Shown: positions 40,906-50,677, counted from the stretch's first letter. The stretch: DNA of 64,000 bases from Gaiella occulta (GCF_003351045.1 NZ_QQZY01000002.1:576693-640692); one strand, 5' to 3'. Notes: generated by a model from the sequence alone, not told the origin. Numbers and translations are program-made.

Positions 40906-41558
40906 TCCGCGTCCTCCTCGCCGACGACCAGTCGCTCGTCCGGGCCGGGTTCCGGATGATCCTCAAGGCCGAGCCCGGGATCAAGGTGGCCGGCGAGGCG
41001 GACGACGGCGTCGAGGCGGTGGCGCTGGCGCGCCAGCTCCGGCCTGATGTGGTGCTGATGGACATCCGGATGCCGCTGCTCGACGGCATCGAGGCGACAC
41101 GACAGGTCGTCGTCGACGAGACGAGCCCACGCGTGCTCGTGCTGACGACGTTCGATCTCGACGAGTACGTCTACGGGGCGCTGAGGGCGGGCGCCAGCGG
41201 ATTCCTGCTCAAGGACGCTCCCGAGCAGCAGCTCGTCTCGGCGATCCGCGTGATCGCAACCGGCGGCTCCCTGTTCGCGCCGTCGGTCACCCGCCGGCTG
41301 ATCGAGGAGTTCGCACGGCGCAACGGGCCGCCGTTGCGACCACCCACGCTCGAGACGCTGACGGCGCGCGAGGTCGACGTCCTCCGCCTCGTCGCCCGTG
41401 GCTCGACGAACGCCGAGATCGCCGCAGAGCTCGTCGTCAGCGAGCACACGGTGAAGACGCACGTCGCCCACCTCCTGCGGAAGCTCGACCTGCGCGACCG
41501 CACCCAGGCGGTTGTGGTCGCCTACGAGTCGGGCCTCGTGCGACCGGGCGACCGGTAG
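40902..41558 (+). CDS. Response regulator, NarL/LuxR family
   Basis: A 218-residue regulator. The receiver domain has the acidic pair D8-D9, phosphoacceptor D54 in DVVLMDIRMPLLDG, the threonine of LVLTTFDLDEYV and the lysine of GFLLKDAPEQQL. The C-terminal LuxR helix-turn-helix is LTAREVDVLRLVARGSTNAEIAA, then HTVKTHVAHLLRKLDLRDR. It is phosphorylated by the adjacent kinase; targets may include the cupredoxin gene next door, though no site can be shown. Confidence 0.93.
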   Translation: MIRVLLADDQSLVRAGFRMILKAEPGIKVAGEADDGVEAVALARQLRPDVVLMDIRMPLLDGIEATRQVVVDETSPRVLVLTTFDLDEYVYGALRAGASGFLLKDAPEQQLVSAIRVIATGGSLFAPSVTRRLIEEFARRNGPPLRPPTLETLTAREVDVLRLVARGSTNAEIAAELVVSEHTVKTHVAHLLRKLDLRDRTQAVVVAYESGLVRPGDR

Positions 41559-41773
41559 CGCTCGATCATCGCAACGAATCGCCGCTCGAGGTCGGCTCTG
41601 TGCGCCCTCATCGTTCGACGCTCTTCTGCGCTCGTCTGCAACCAGGTCTTCTCGGCGCAGAGGCGTCGCACCTTGCGTCCGAGAACGTCGTCGTCGGCGC
41701 GGCAGTCGGGAAACGCGGGCAACCGCCGGGTTGGGCCGTCGCCTGCCGCAACCTCGTGCTGCCCTCCGCTCAC
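41522..41773 (-). CDS. Hypothetical 83-residue protein
   Basis: A charged ORF (CRADDDVLGRKVRRLCAEKT, then AEERRTMRAHRADLERRFVA) fills the 234-bp space between the response regulator and the MFS gene and overlaps the regulator's 3' end on the other strand by 37 bp. No family is recognised. It could be chance reading; composition and position are the only support. Confidence 0.25.
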   Translation of the reverse strand: MSGGQHEVAAGDGPTRRLPAFPDCRADDDVLGRKVRRLCAEKTWLQTSAEERRTMRAHRADLERRFVAMIERYRSPGRTRPDS

Positions 41774-41792
41774 GCCCGCCGCAAGACGCCGC

Positions 41793-43031
41793 TCAGGACA
41801 CGGCCGACACAGCCGGCCGCAGCTCGTCGAGCCGGTCGACGCGCGCCAGTGCCGGGAAGAAGCGCGTCCAGCCGACGGCGATCGCGACGGTGAGCACGCC
41901 GCCGACGACGACGGCGGGCACGGCGCCGACGAGCGCGGCCGCGAGCCCGGACTCGAACGCGCCGAGCTCGTTCGACGCGCTGATGAAGACCATCTCGACG
42001 GCGTTGACGCGTCCGCGCAGCTCGTCGGGGGTGACGAGCGGCAGGATCGTCTGCCGCAGCACGACGCTCACCATGTCGACGGCGCCGCCGGCGGCGAGCG
42101 CGAGCAGCGAGAGCCAGATCGACGTCGACAGGCCGAAGACCACGATCGAGACGCCGTAGAGCGCGACGACCGTGAGCAGCGTGCGGCCCGCCCGCTCCCG
42201 CACCGGGCGGCGCGTGAGCACGATCGCGGCGAGGAGCGCGCCCGCGGCGGGCGCCGCGCGAAGGATGCCGAGGCCCGCGGGACCGACGCCGAGGATGTCC
42301 TTCGCGAACACCGGCAGGAGCGCCACGGCCCCGCCGAACAGCACCGCGAAGAGGTCGAGAGAGATCGCGCCGAGCAGGACGGGCGTGCGGCGAACGAGGC
42401 GAACGCCGCCGAGCAGGCTCGCGAGATCCGGCGCCGCTCCGCCGGCGGGGTCGCGCCCGGCGCGCAGGAGAAGCGTCGCCGCCAGAGCGACGACGGAGAG
42501 CGCGGCCGAGACGCCGTACACGAGATCGGCTCGCAGCGCGAAGAGCAGGCCGCCGAGTGCCGGGCCTCCGATCACCGAGGCCTGGAAGACGACGGATCGC
42601 TGCGCCAGGGCCCGCACGAGCACCTCACGCGGCACGAGCGACGGCGTCAGCGCCCGCGAAGCCGGCGAGCCGAGCGACGCCGCGACGCCGGTTGCGAACG
42701 CGAGCAGGAAGAACGGCCATGTCCGGTCGGCGCCCGCGCGCGTGACGGCGAGCAGCCCGACGGCCACGGCCGCCTCCAGCGCGATCGCGAGCGCGAGGAG
42801 CGTGCGACGGGGGAAGCGGTCGGCGAGGTGCCCGGCGGGCAGCGCGAGCAGCGGCAGCGGGATGAACATCGCGAGCCCCACGAGCCCGAGGTCGAGCGGG
42901 TCGCCGTGCACGGCGTACACCTGCCAGCCGACGGCGACGAAGGACATCTCGAGCGCGAACCCCGACGCGAGCATGACGCCGAGGAAGAGGACGAAATCAC
43001 GGTGCCGGAGCGGTGAGTCGACTGCCCGCAC
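41793..43031 (-). CDS. MFS transporter (EntS-like exporter)
   Basis: A 412-residue major-facilitator protein with about twelve hydrophobic helices. The first helices (HRDFVLFLGVMLASGFALEMSF) and the loop AGHLADRFPRRTLL, matching the GxLaDRxgRr signature between helices 2 and 3, are clear. The family (MFS_3, EntS-like) exports siderophores or drugs. The start is GTG 43031. It runs in the same direction as the CorC-like gene, 17 bp downstream of it. Confidence 0.85.
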   Translation of the reverse strand: MRAVDSPLRHRDFVLFLGVMLASGFALEMSFVAVGWQVYAVHGDPLDLGLVGLAMFIPLPLLALPAGHLADRFPRRTLLALAIALEAAVAVGLLAVTRAGADRTWPFFLLAFATGVAASLGSPASRALTPSLVPREVLVRALAQRSVVFQASVIGGPALGGLLFALRADLVYGVSAALSVVALAATLLLRAGRDPAGGAAPDLASLLGGVRLVRRTPVLLGAISLDLFAVLFGGAVALLPVFAKDILGVGPAGLGILRAAPAAGALLAAIVLTRRPVRERAGRTLLTVVALYGVSIVVFGLSTSIWLSLLALAAGGAVDMVSVVLRQTILPLVTPDELRGRVNAVEMVFISASNELGAFESGLAAALVGAVPAVVVGGVLTVAIAVGWTRFFPALARVDRLDELRPAVSAVS

Positions 43032-43048
43032 CGTCGCATGGGGCGGCG

Positions 43049-44365
43049 CTACGCCGCCTCCCCGTTCTCGTCCACGTGCTCCGGCGCCGACAGGAACTCC
43101 ACTTCGAGACGCTGGATGCGCGAGCCCTCCACCTCTCTGACGGTGAATCGCAGCCCGTCCGAGCGCACCTCGTCGCCCGGCTCGGCGGCACGACCGAGCA
43201 GGTCGAACACGTAGCCGGCGACCGTGTGGTAGTCCTCGTGCTCGAGCGCCGTCCCGAACTCCTCGTTGAAGTCGTCGATCGGGAAGGTGCCGTCGATGCG
43301 GATCGTCGTCTCGTCGACCCGCTCGACCGACTCGTCCGGCAGGTCGAACTCGTCCTCGATCTCGCCGACGATCTCCTCCAGCAGGTCCTCGAGCGTGACG
43401 ATCCCCTGCGTGGCGCCGTACTCGTCGACGACGATCGACATGTGCTGGTTCGTGCGGCGGAACTCCGCCAGCAGCGACGCCAGATCCTTCGTCTCGGGCA
43501 CGACGTAGGCGGGCCGCAGCAGCTCGGCGAGCTCGACGTCGGCGATGCCGCGGTCGTTGAGCGCGGAGACGAGGTCGCGCACGTGCAGGATGCCGACGAT
43601 GTCGTCGAGGGACTCGCGGAAGACGGGGTAGCGCGTGTAGGGGGAGTCGAGCACGGCGCGCAGCGCCTCCTCGGGCGGCATCTCGACGGAGATCGCGACG
43701 ACCTCCGGCCGCGGCACCATCACGTCCGAGGCTTCCTTCTCGGCGAAGTCGAAGACCTTGTACAGCATCTCCTCCTCGGCCGTCTGGATCTCGCCGACGT
43801 CTTCGGCCGCCGCGACCGAATGGCGGATGTCCTCACGGGTGAAGGCGATCATTCCCGCCGGCGCGGGCTTGACGCGGAGCACCCTCAGCGCTGCGTTGGC
43901 GGAGTGGTTCAGCACCCAGACGAGCGGATACGCGGCCCGCGAGAGCACGTCGATCGGGGCGGCGAGCGCGACGGCGATCCGCTCCGCCTTCTGCAGCGCG
44001 ATCGCCTTGGGCACGAGCTCGCCGAGCGTGACGCTCAGGTAGGTGAGCGCGGCGAACGAGATCGCGAACGCGATCCCGCGGGAGACGAAGTCGAAGTAGC
44101 GCGAGACCAGCGGCTCGCCGATCGCACCGAGCGCGATTCCGAAGACGGTGATCCCGACCTGGACGGAGCTGATGAAGCGAACCGGCTCGTCCATCAGGTT
44201 GAGCGCCGTTCGTGCGCCCCGGCTTCCGCGTTCCGCTCGTTCCTCGAGCCGGCTGCGACGGGCCGTGACGAGGGCGTACTCGGCCGCAACGAAGACCGCG
44301 TTCCCGAGCACGAGCGAGAGAACGAGGGCGATCCGCACGGAGTCGCTCACGCCGAAGCCCGGCAT
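43049..44365 (-). CDS. Hemolysin C/CorC-type membrane protein with CBS pair
   Basis: A 438-residue protein with an N-terminal DUF21/CNNM membrane domain of three or four helices, a tandem CBS pair ([53 protein letters not shown]) and a C-terminal CorC_HlyC domain ([38 protein letters not shown]). The family exports or senses magnesium and cobalt; the old haemolysin name is misleading. Length and domain order are standard. Confidence 0.92.
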   Translation of the reverse strand: MPGFGVSDSVRIALVLSLVLGNAVFVAAEYALVTARRSRLEERAERGSRGARTALNLMDEPVRFISSVQVGITVFGIALGAIGEPLVSRYFDFVSRGIAFAISFAALTYLSVTLGELVPKAIALQKAERIAVALAAPIDVLSRAAYPLVWVLNHSANAALRVLRVKPAPAGMIAFTREDIRHSVAAAEDVGEIQTAEEEMLYKVFDFAEKEASDVMVPRPEVVAISVEMPPEEALRAVLDSPYTRYPVFRESLDDIVGILHVRDLVSALNDRGIADVELAELLRPAYVVPETKDLASLLAEFRRTNQHMSIVVDEYGATQGIVTLEDLLEEIVGEIEDEFDLPDESVERVDETTIRIDGTFPIDDFNEEFGTALEHEDYHTVAGYVFDLLGRAAEPGDEVRSDGLRFTVREVEGSRIQRLEVEFLSAPEHVDENGEAA

Positions 44366-44442
44366 CTGCGTCCGGAGGGATGTTCAGGTGTGAGCGCCCC
44401 GGTCGTCGGGGCGCCGGTACTGGGCGGCAGCTCGCCTTCCAC

Positions 44443-45378
44443 TCAGCCCGCAGTATAGGAAACGCCGTGGACGTCCTCGTGCCGGTCGGCGCGCCCCTCG
44501 CGCACGAGCCGCTCGAGATGGGAGAGCGTCTCCGCCACCGCGAAGCGCCGCGCGGCCGGCTTGAGGTCGGCGCCGAAGAGCGGGAACGACACCTGGTAGC
44601 CGCTGCGGGGCTCGCGCCCGAGCGCGCCAGCCGTGACGTCGAGCCGCTCGCGGTGATGGGCGATCAGCTCCCGCGCCCGCCCGACCGGGTCGTCGACGAG
44701 GTCGCCGTGGCCGGGGAGCGCCAGGCGCGGCGCGAGCGCGATCGTGCGCTCGAGCGCGCCCAGGTAGTCGCCGAGCGGGTCGGGCCGGCTCGCGGGCCAG
44801 AGCCCGACGGTCGGGGTGATGCGCCCGAGCAGGTGGTCGGCGGCGACGAGGACGCCGTCCTTGAGCAGGGTCAGCTGGCCGTCGGCGTGACCCGGGGCGG
44901 CGACCACCTCCCAGCCGTCGACGTGGTCGCCCTCGTCGAGCAGGCGCGGCTCGGCCGGGTAGCGGATGAACGGGCGGTAGAAGGAGCCCTGCGCGATCAG
45001 CTCGTGCGTCACCTCGGGCGGGACGCCGTTGCGCGCGAACCAGCCGACGAGCACCTGCGCCCAATCGTCGCTCGCCCAGACGCGCACGCACTGCTCGTGG
45101 TCGAGCCTGCCCTGCGCGACGGGCGCGGCGGTGAGCGCTGCGACGTCGGCGGCGGCGCCGACGTGGTCGGGGTGGAAGTGGGTGATGACGATGCGCGCGA
45201 CCGGGCCCTCGAGGCCGCGCAGCTCGTCCGCCCAGCGCTCGCCCGCATCCGGCAGTCCCAGGCCCGTGTCGACGAGCGTCCAGCCGTCCTCGCCGGGAAG
45301 CAGGTACGCGTGCACGTGCCCCGGCCTGACCGGCAGGGGGAGCGTGACACGGCGCAGGCCGCCCGGGAGCTCGTCCAT
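44443..45378 (-). CDS. Metallo-beta-lactamase-fold hydrolase
   Basis: A 311-residue hydrolase with the zinc motif VITHFHPDHVGAAADV near residue 70, AAPGHADGQLTLLKDGVLVA and the C-terminal LALPGHGDLVDD, followed by a helical extension (AHHRERLDVTAGAL). It resembles glyoxalase-II/BLACT-type hydrolases acting on thioesters or lactones. TAGAGT at 45385-45390 is 6 nt before its ATG. It faces away from cysH; no functional link is evident. Confidence 0.85.
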   Translation of the reverse strand: MDELPGGLRRVTLPLPVRPGHVHAYLLPGEDGWTLVDTGLGLPDAGERWADELRGLEGPVARIVITHFHPDHVGAAADVAALTAAPVAQGRLDHEQCVRVWASDDWAQVLVGWFARNGVPPEVTHELIAQGSFYRPFIRYPAEPRLLDEGDHVDGWEVVAAPGHADGQLTLLKDGVLVAADHLLGRITPTVGLWPASRPDPLGDYLGALERTIALAPRLALPGHGDLVDDPVGRARELIAHHRERLDVTAGALGREPRSGYQVSFPLFGADLKPAARRFAVAETLSHLERLVREGRADRHEDVHGVSYTAG

Positions 45379-45384
45379 GCCACG

Positions 45385-45390
45385 ACTCTA
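45385..45390 (-). promoter_or_regulatory. -10 box of leaderless metallo-hydrolase gene
   Basis: TAGAGT on the minus strand, 6 nt before ATG 45378. Confidence 0.45.
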
Positions 45391-45417
45391 GCCGCCCGCC
45401 GCGAATCAGAAGATTGA

Positions 45418-45457
45418 CTTATTCGATGGATAAGTAGTCGTCATTCCCTGATATCCT
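45418..45457 (+). promoter_or_regulatory. Promoter region of the cysHDN operon with a palindrome
   Basis: CTTAT-N7-ATAAG (45418-45434) lies just upstream of TATCCT (45452-45457), which is 8 nt before ATG 45466. The AT-rich palindrome is a candidate site for a sulfur-responsive repressor such as an Rrf2/CymR-type protein; the regulator itself is not in the window. Confidence 0.45.
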
Positions 45458-45465
45458 CCCGGGCG

Positions 45466-46143
45466 ATGACGACGGACGTCGCGACGCTGCTGCCCGGCAC
45501 GGATGTCGAGGCGCTCACCGCCCCCGAGGTGCTCGGGGTGATGGTCGAGCACTTCCATCCGAGCCTCTCGCTCGCGTGCTCCTTCCAGAAGGAGGAGGCG
45601 GTGCTGCTCGACATGCTGCTCGCGATCGAGCCCGGCGCGCGCGTGTTCGCGCTCGACACGCACGTCCTCTTCCCCGAGACCTACGACGTCTGGCGGGCCG
45701 TCGAGAAGCGCTACGGCGTCCGCGTCGAGGTCTACCAGGGGCCGTCGCTGGGACGGCAGGCAGCCGCGCACGGCGACGCGCTGTGGGCCTCGAACCCGGC
45801 GCTCTGCTGCGCGATCCGCAAGGTCGGCCCGCTCGGCGAGGCCCTCTCCGGCCTGCGCGGGTGGATCACCGGCATGCGCCGCGATCAGTCGCCGACGCGT
45901 GCCGGGGCACCGAAGATCGCGTGGGACGAGAGGCACGAGCTGTGGAAGGCGAACCCGCTCGCCGACTGGAGGGACGGCGACGTGTGGGCGTACATCCACG
46001 AGCGCGAGCTGCCCTACAACCGCCTGCACGACCGGGGCTACGCGTCGATCGGCTGCACCCACTGCACGCTGCCGGGCGACGGCCGCGAGGGCCGCTGGGC
46101 CGGCAGCGACAAGACCGAGTGCGGGCTGCACCTCGACGCATGA
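45466..46143 (+). CDS. cysH: Adenylyl-sulfate (APS/PAPS) reductase
   Basis: A 225-residue reductase that converts adenylyl sulfate to sulfite with thioredoxin. The PP-loop region is LACSFQKEEAVLLDML. The iron-sulfur cysteines CC in NPALCCAIRK and the pair in SIGCTHCTLP are all present, marking the 4Fe-4S (APS-using) type. The catalytic KTECGLH motif is at the C-terminus. It is first in cysH-cysD-cysN with a 4-bp overlap to cysD. No APS kinase is present, consistent with direct use of APS. Confidence 0.93.
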   Translation: MTTDVATLLPGTDVEALTAPEVLGVMVEHFHPSLSLACSFQKEEAVLLDMLLAIEPGARVFALDTHVLFPETYDVWRAVEKRYGVRVEVYQGPSLGRQAAAHGDALWASNPALCCAIRKVGPLGEALSGLRGWITGMRRDQSPTRAGAPKIAWDERHELWKANPLADWRDGDVWAYIHERELPYNRLHDRGYASIGCTHCTLPGDGREGRWAGSDKTECGLHLDA

Positions 46144-47051
46144 GGACGGCGGTGCACCTCACCCACCTCGACGAGCTCGAGGCGGAGGCGATCCACATCA
46201 TGCGCGAGGTCGCCGCCGAGCTGGAGCGGCCGGTGCTGCTGTTCTCCGGCGGCAAGGACTCGATCGTGCTGCTGCGCCTCGCCGAGAAGGCGTTCCGCCC
46301 CGGCCGCTTCCCGTTCCCGCTCATGCACGTCGACACCGGCCACAACTTCCCCGAGGTGATCGAGTTCCGCGATCGCCGCGTGGCGGAGCTGGGCGAGCGG
46401 CTCGTCGTCGCCTCCGTGCAGGAGTCGATCGACAGGGGCCGGGTCGTCGAGCAGACGGGCCCGCGCGCCTCGCGCAACCAGCTGCAGACGACGACGCTGC
46501 TCGACGCGATGGCGGAGCACGCCTTCGACGCCGCGATCGGCGGCGCGCGGCGCGACGAGGAGCGCTCGCGCGCGAAGGAGCGGATCTTCTCGTTCCGCGA
46601 CGACTTCGGGCAGTGGGATCCGCGCGCGCAGCGCCCGGAGCTGTGGAGCCTCTACAACGGCAAGATCCGCAAGGGCGAGCAGGTGCGGGTGTTCCCGATC
46701 TCCAACTGGACGGAGCTCGACGTGTGGCAGTACGTCGCGCGCGAGCGCCTCGAGCTGCCGTCGATCTACTACGCGCACGAGCGCGAGGTGTTCGAGCGCG
46801 ACGGGATGCTGTATGCCGCGAGCGACGTCGTGGAGCGCTACGAGCACGAGGTCCCGTTCAGGGAGTGGGTGCGGTTCCGCACCGTCGGCGACATGTCCTG
46901 CACGGGTGCCGTGCGCTCGCGCGCGACGAGCCTGCACGAGGTCGTCGCGGAGATCGCGTCGACGCGCGTGACCGAGCGCGGCGAGACGCGGGCGGACGAC
47001 CGCGCGTCCGAGGCGGCGATGGAGGACCGCAAGCGTGTCGGATATTTCTGA
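46140..47051 (+). CDS. cysD: Sulfate adenylyltransferase subunit 2
   Basis: A 303-residue catalytic subunit of ATP sulfurylase. The PP-loop is LLFSGGKDSIVLLRLAEKAF near residue 35; FPFPLMHVDTGHNFPEVIEF, AIGGARRDEERSRAKERIFS, FPISNWTELDVWQYVARE and the C-terminal KRVGYF are highly conserved. It makes APS from sulfate and ATP with CysN. ATG 46140 overlaps cysH, and its end overlaps cysN by 17 bp. Confidence 0.95.
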   Translation: MRTAVHLTHLDELEAEAIHIMREVAAELERPVLLFSGGKDSIVLLRLAEKAFRPGRFPFPLMHVDTGHNFPEVIEFRDRRVAELGERLVVASVQESIDRGRVVEQTGPRASRNQLQTTTLLDAMAEHAFDAAIGGARRDEERSRAKERIFSFRDDFGQWDPRAQRPELWSLYNGKIRKGEQVRVFPISNWTELDVWQYVARERLELPSIYYAHEREVFERDGMLYAASDVVERYEHEVPFREWVRFRTVGDMSCTGAVRSRATSLHEVVAEIASTRVTERGETRADDRASEAAMEDRKRVGYF

Positions 47052-48345
47052 CGCCGCGGAGCTCGCCGAGCTGCTCGGCGGCGAGGCCGCCTCGTCCGAC
47101 CTGCTGCGCCTCGTCACCTGCGGCTCCGTCGACGACGGCAAGTCGACGCTGATCGGGCGTCTGCTCTACGACACCAAGCAGGTGCTCGTCGACCAGATGG
47201 AGCACGTCGCGCAGACGAGCGAGCGCCGCGGCGACGGCTACGTCAACCTGGCGCTGCTCACCGACGGGCTGCGCGCCGAGCGCGAGCAGGGGATCACGAT
47301 CGACGTCGCCTACCGCTCCTTCGTGACCGCGAAGCGCCGCTTCCAGCTCGCCGACGCGCCGGGGCACGTGCAGTACACGCGCAACATGGTCACCGGCGCC
47401 TCCACCGCCGACGTCGCCGTCGTCCTGCTCGACGCGCGCAAGGGCGTGATCGAGCAGACGCGGCGGCACGCGCTGATCGCGTCGCTGCTCGCCGTCCCCC
47501 ACCTCGTCTTCGCCGTCAACAAGATGGACCTCGCCGGCTTCGACGAGGCGCGCTTCCGCGAGATCGAGGGCGAGCTCGACACGCTGACCGCGCAGCTCGG
47601 CGTCGGGGACGCGTTCGCGATCCCGATCGCGGCGCTCCACGGCGACAACGTCGTCGAGCCCTCCCCGCGCATGCCCTGGTGGACCGGCTCGACGCTGCTC
47701 GCCCATCTGGAGGCGATCGAGACCGCCGGCGACCGCAACCTCGCCGACCGCCGCTTCCCCGTGCAGTGGGTGATCCGCCCCATGTCCGACGAGCACCACG
47801 ACTACCGCGGCTACGCGGGACAGGTCGCCGGCGGGATCTGGCACGCGGGCGACGACGTGCTCGTTCTGCCGTCCGGGCTGCGGACGCGCGTGCTCGCGGT
47901 CGAGTCGGCGGACGGCCCGATCGACGCGGCGGTGCCGGGCATGTCGGTGACGATCCGGCTCGAGGACGAGATCGACGTGCCGCGCGGCGACATGCTCGTC
48001 GACCCCGACGACCGGCCGGCAACGGCACGCGAGCTCGAGGCCACGGTCTGCTGGATGAGCGAGCGGCCGCTGCAGCCGGGCGCCCGGCTCGCCGTCAAGC
48101 ACACGACGCGCACCGTGCGCGCGATCGTCGAGGGCATCGACGGCGTCGTCGACATGGACACGCTCGAGCAGCACGAAGCCGCGGAGATGGCGTTGAACGA
48201 CATCGGCACGGTGCGGCTCCGGCTGTCCGGCCCGCTGATGGTCGACCCGTACGCCGTCAACCGCGCCACCGGCTCGTTCATCCTCATCGACGAGGCCACG
48301 AACGACACTGTCGCCGCCGGCATGGTGCGCTCGGTGCGCGCCTAG
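47035..48345 (+). CDS. cysN: Sulfate adenylyltransferase subunit 1 (GTPase)
   Basis: A 436-residue EF-Tu-like GTPase that drives CysD. G1 is GSVDDGKSTLIGRLLYD near residue 31, G3 DAPGH, G4 NKMD, G5 around IPIAALHGDNV. GTG start at 47035 lies within the end of cysD. No CysC kinase domain is fused at the C-terminus, which ends soon after the third beta-barrel. It completes the sulfate-activation operon. Confidence 0.94.
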   Translation: MSDISDAAELAELLGGEAASSDLLRLVTCGSVDDGKSTLIGRLLYDTKQVLVDQMEHVAQTSERRGDGYVNLALLTDGLRAEREQGITIDVAYRSFVTAKRRFQLADAPGHVQYTRNMVTGASTADVAVVLLDARKGVIEQTRRHALIASLLAVPHLVFAVNKMDLAGFDEARFREIEGELDTLTAQLGVGDAFAIPIAALHGDNVVEPSPRMPWWTGSTLLAHLEAIETAGDRNLADRRFPVQWVIRPMSDEHHDYRGYAGQVAGGIWHAGDDVLVLPSGLRTRVLAVESADGPIDAAVPGMSVTIRLEDEIDVPRGDMLVDPDDRPATARELEATVCWMSERPLQPGARLAVKHTTRTVRAIVEGIDGVVDMDTLEQHEAAEMALNDIGTVRLRLSGPLMVDPYAVNRATGSFILIDEATNDTVAAGMVRSVRA

Positions 48346-48454
48346 ACGCATCCGCCGTAAGACGGCGGCTCGCGGGCGCCGACTTCCGGGCGATGATTCC
48401 GCGCCGAAGCTTTACATCTGACAGAGGCGGGTGTATGAAGACTCGAGCGACGGC

Positions 48455-50677
48455 ATGACGACCGCCTACGTCACCCAGAATCGCGTCGAGCGCGCCGCCC
48501 GCGACATCGTCGCCGGCGCCGCGGAGACGCTCGACCTCGCCTCGCCGTGGGTCGAGCCGTACCCGATCCAGAGGCTCCTCGGCGAGGCTCTCCCGCGCGT
48601 CCGCGCGGGCGAGCTGGCCGTGCGCCTCGTCTACCGCGTCGCCGAGGAGAGCGACCTGCGCATCACCGACCTCTCGGCGCTCGAGGCGCTCGCCGCCGAG
48701 GGCGTGCAGATGCGCTACTCGCGCCGCCTGCACGCCAAGCTCGTGATCGCCGACCGGGAGCGCGCGCTCGTCGGCTCGAGCAACCTCACCCGCCGCGGCG
48801 GCTACGGCTACGACGGCCGTCCGCTCTGGCGCAACGAGGAAGGCGGCCTCCTCGTCGACGGCGACGCAGCCGCGGACGCGGCTTCCCACTTCGACCGCAT
48901 CTGGGAGGAGGCCGACGAGCTCGGGCCCGACCTGCTGGGCGTCGTCATGGACTTCCCGAGCGTGCGGGAGCTGCGTTTCGTCGCCGTGCGCGAGGTCTCC
49001 GTCGGCCAGCTCGTCGTCGCCAGCGACGCCGCGGAGACGACCGTGGTCGGCGAGATCCGGGAGCTGACCGCCTACAACGAGTCGTTCCCGCAGATGACGG
49101 AGGAGATGTTCCTCTCGCAGGGGCTCGGCGGCGCCCCGCCGCGGCGGATCAACGTCCCCGACATCCCCTCCCTCTTCTCCCATCCGGTCAAGGACCACGG
49201 CTTCCTCGTCGCGAAGACGTTCTTCCGCCCCGAGAGCGCCTTCACGATCGCCCGTGTCCGCGTCCTCCGCCGTGTGCGCGGAGGGCGCGGAGGGACGGCG
49301 ACCGTTCCCGTCCCACCCGGCAGCGACGTGCGGGCCCCGTCCGCCGCGCTCCTGCGCCGGCTGCTCGGGGACGGCGACGTGCGTCTCGGCCGACTCGCCG
49401 GCCATGCCGAGGTCGGCGTCTGGCTGCGCAGCGACGAGATCCTGAGCAAGCACCTGGCCGTGCTCGGGATGACGGGATCGGGCAAGTCGAACGCGGTCAA
49501 GCACGTGCTGCGCACGCTCGCCGCGCGCGGCGGCCTGCGCGTCTTCGTCGTGGACACGCACGGCGAGTACGCGACCGCCGCCGCGACGATCGACGGCGGC
49601 GCCGTCCTGCTCGACGTCTCGATTCCCGACAGGATCGACATGCTCGACTGGGAGATGGTGAAGGAGCGCTTCGCCGTCGAGCGCATGACCGCCGCGATCA
49701 AGAAGGAGCTGCGCGCGGCGGCCGCTCAGGCACACGAGCCCTCCGCCTTCGCCGGCCTGCTCGCCGGCTCCGGCAACGACGTCGTGCAGGACATCGCCGA
49801 CGCCGTCGCCGCCGATCCCGGAGGCTTCTGCGTCGGGAAGGAGGAGCCGCGGGTCGTGCACGAGGGTGGCGACGACGAGGCCGACCTCTCCGCCCCCGGC
49901 CTCTACGTCCTCGACCTGCGGCAGACCGAGACGTTCGTGGTGCGCTCGCGGAAGTGCGCGGTGCTCGCCGAGCGCGTCTTCCGCGAGGCGAAGAGCGGGG
50001 GGCTGCCGCCGGCCTTGCTCGTCGTGGACGAGGCGCACAACTACGTGCCCGAGCGCACGACCGGCTACATGGCCGAGGCGGCCCGCCACGGCTCGCTCGG
50101 CGCGCTGACGACGGTCGCCGTCGAGGGCAGGAAGTTCGGTGTCGGGCTCGTGATCGTCTCCCAGCGCCCGAGCCGCATCGCCAAGGACGTGCTCGCGCAG
50201 ATGAACAGCCAGCTCGTCTTCCGGCTCTGCAACCTCGAGGACATCGGGTACGTAAGAGAATCGTTCGAGGCGGCTGATGAGACGTTCGTGATGGAGCTGT
50301 CGCACCTCGACACGGGCGTCTGCATCTGCGCCGGGACGATGATCGAGATGTCGGTCCGCTGCGACGTGCCGCTCTTCGCGCCGCGGCGCAGCTTCGACCT
50401 CGGCGCGGCCGCGCTGCCTGCGGCGGCGGTGCTGGAGGAGGCGGTCGCCGGCGCGCTGCCGGCGGCGGCGCTCGTCGAGGAGGGTGAGGAGCTCGTCGTC
50501 TTCTCGGGCCCGGAGGCGGAGGTGACGCTGCGCGCCGAGGGCGGCGGCCACGCGCTCGACGTGGACTGCGCGGACGAGAAGCTGGCGGAGCGCGTGCGGG
50601 CCGCGGTCGAACACGCTCTTGCGCCTGTGCAACCGCTCTCGAAATCGGCATCGACCGGGCTCCCCGAGGATGCGTGA
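48455..50677 (+). CDS. PLD-nuclease-like domain fused to a HerA-type ATPase
   Basis: A 740-residue fusion. Residues about 1-150 form a phospholipase-D-like domain with one HxK-x4-D motif, LHAKLVIADRERALVGSSNL, starting near residue 93. After a beta-barrel-like middle part, residues about 315-620 are a HerA/DUF87 hexameric ATPase: Walker A MTGSGKSNAVKH near 343, VDTHGEY, Walker B LLVVDEAHNYVPER near 525, and VSQRPSRIAKDVLAQMNSQL. A DNA-translocating nuclease for repair or phage defence is likely given the adjacent CRISPR locus. GTG 48431 is an alternative start. Confidence 0.82.
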   Translation: MTTAYVTQNRVERAARDIVAGAAETLDLASPWVEPYPIQRLLGEALPRVRAGELAVRLVYRVAEESDLRITDLSALEALAAEGVQMRYSRRLHAKLVIADRERALVGSSNLTRRGGYGYDGRPLWRNEEGGLLVDGDAAADAASHFDRIWEEADELGPDLLGVVMDFPSVRELRFVAVREVSVGQLVVASDAAETTVVGEIRELTAYNESFPQMTEEMFLSQGLGGAPPRRINVPDIPSLFSHPVKDHGFLVAKTFFRPESAFTIARVRVLRRVRGGRGGTATVPVPPGSDVRAPSAALLRRLLGDGDVRLGRLAGHAEVGVWLRSDEILSKHLAVLGMTGSGKSNAVKHVLRTLAARGGLRVFVVDTHGEYATAAATIDGGAVLLDVSIPDRIDMLDWEMVKERFAVERMTAAIKKELRAAAAQAHEPSAFAGLLAGSGNDVVQDIADAVAADPGGFCVGKEEPRVVHEGGDDEADLSAPGLYVLDLRQTETFVVRSRKCAVLAERVFREAKSGGLPPALLVVDEAHNYVPERTTGYMAEAARHGSLGALTTVAVEGRKFGVGLVIVSQRPSRIAKDVLAQMNSQLVFRLCNLEDIGYVRESFEAADETFVMELSHLDTGVCICAGTMIEMSVRCDVPLFAPRRSFDLGAAALPAAAVLEEAVAGALPAAALVEEGEELVVFSGPEAEVTLRAEGGGHALDVDCADEKLAERVRAAVEHALAPVQPLSKSASTGLPEDA

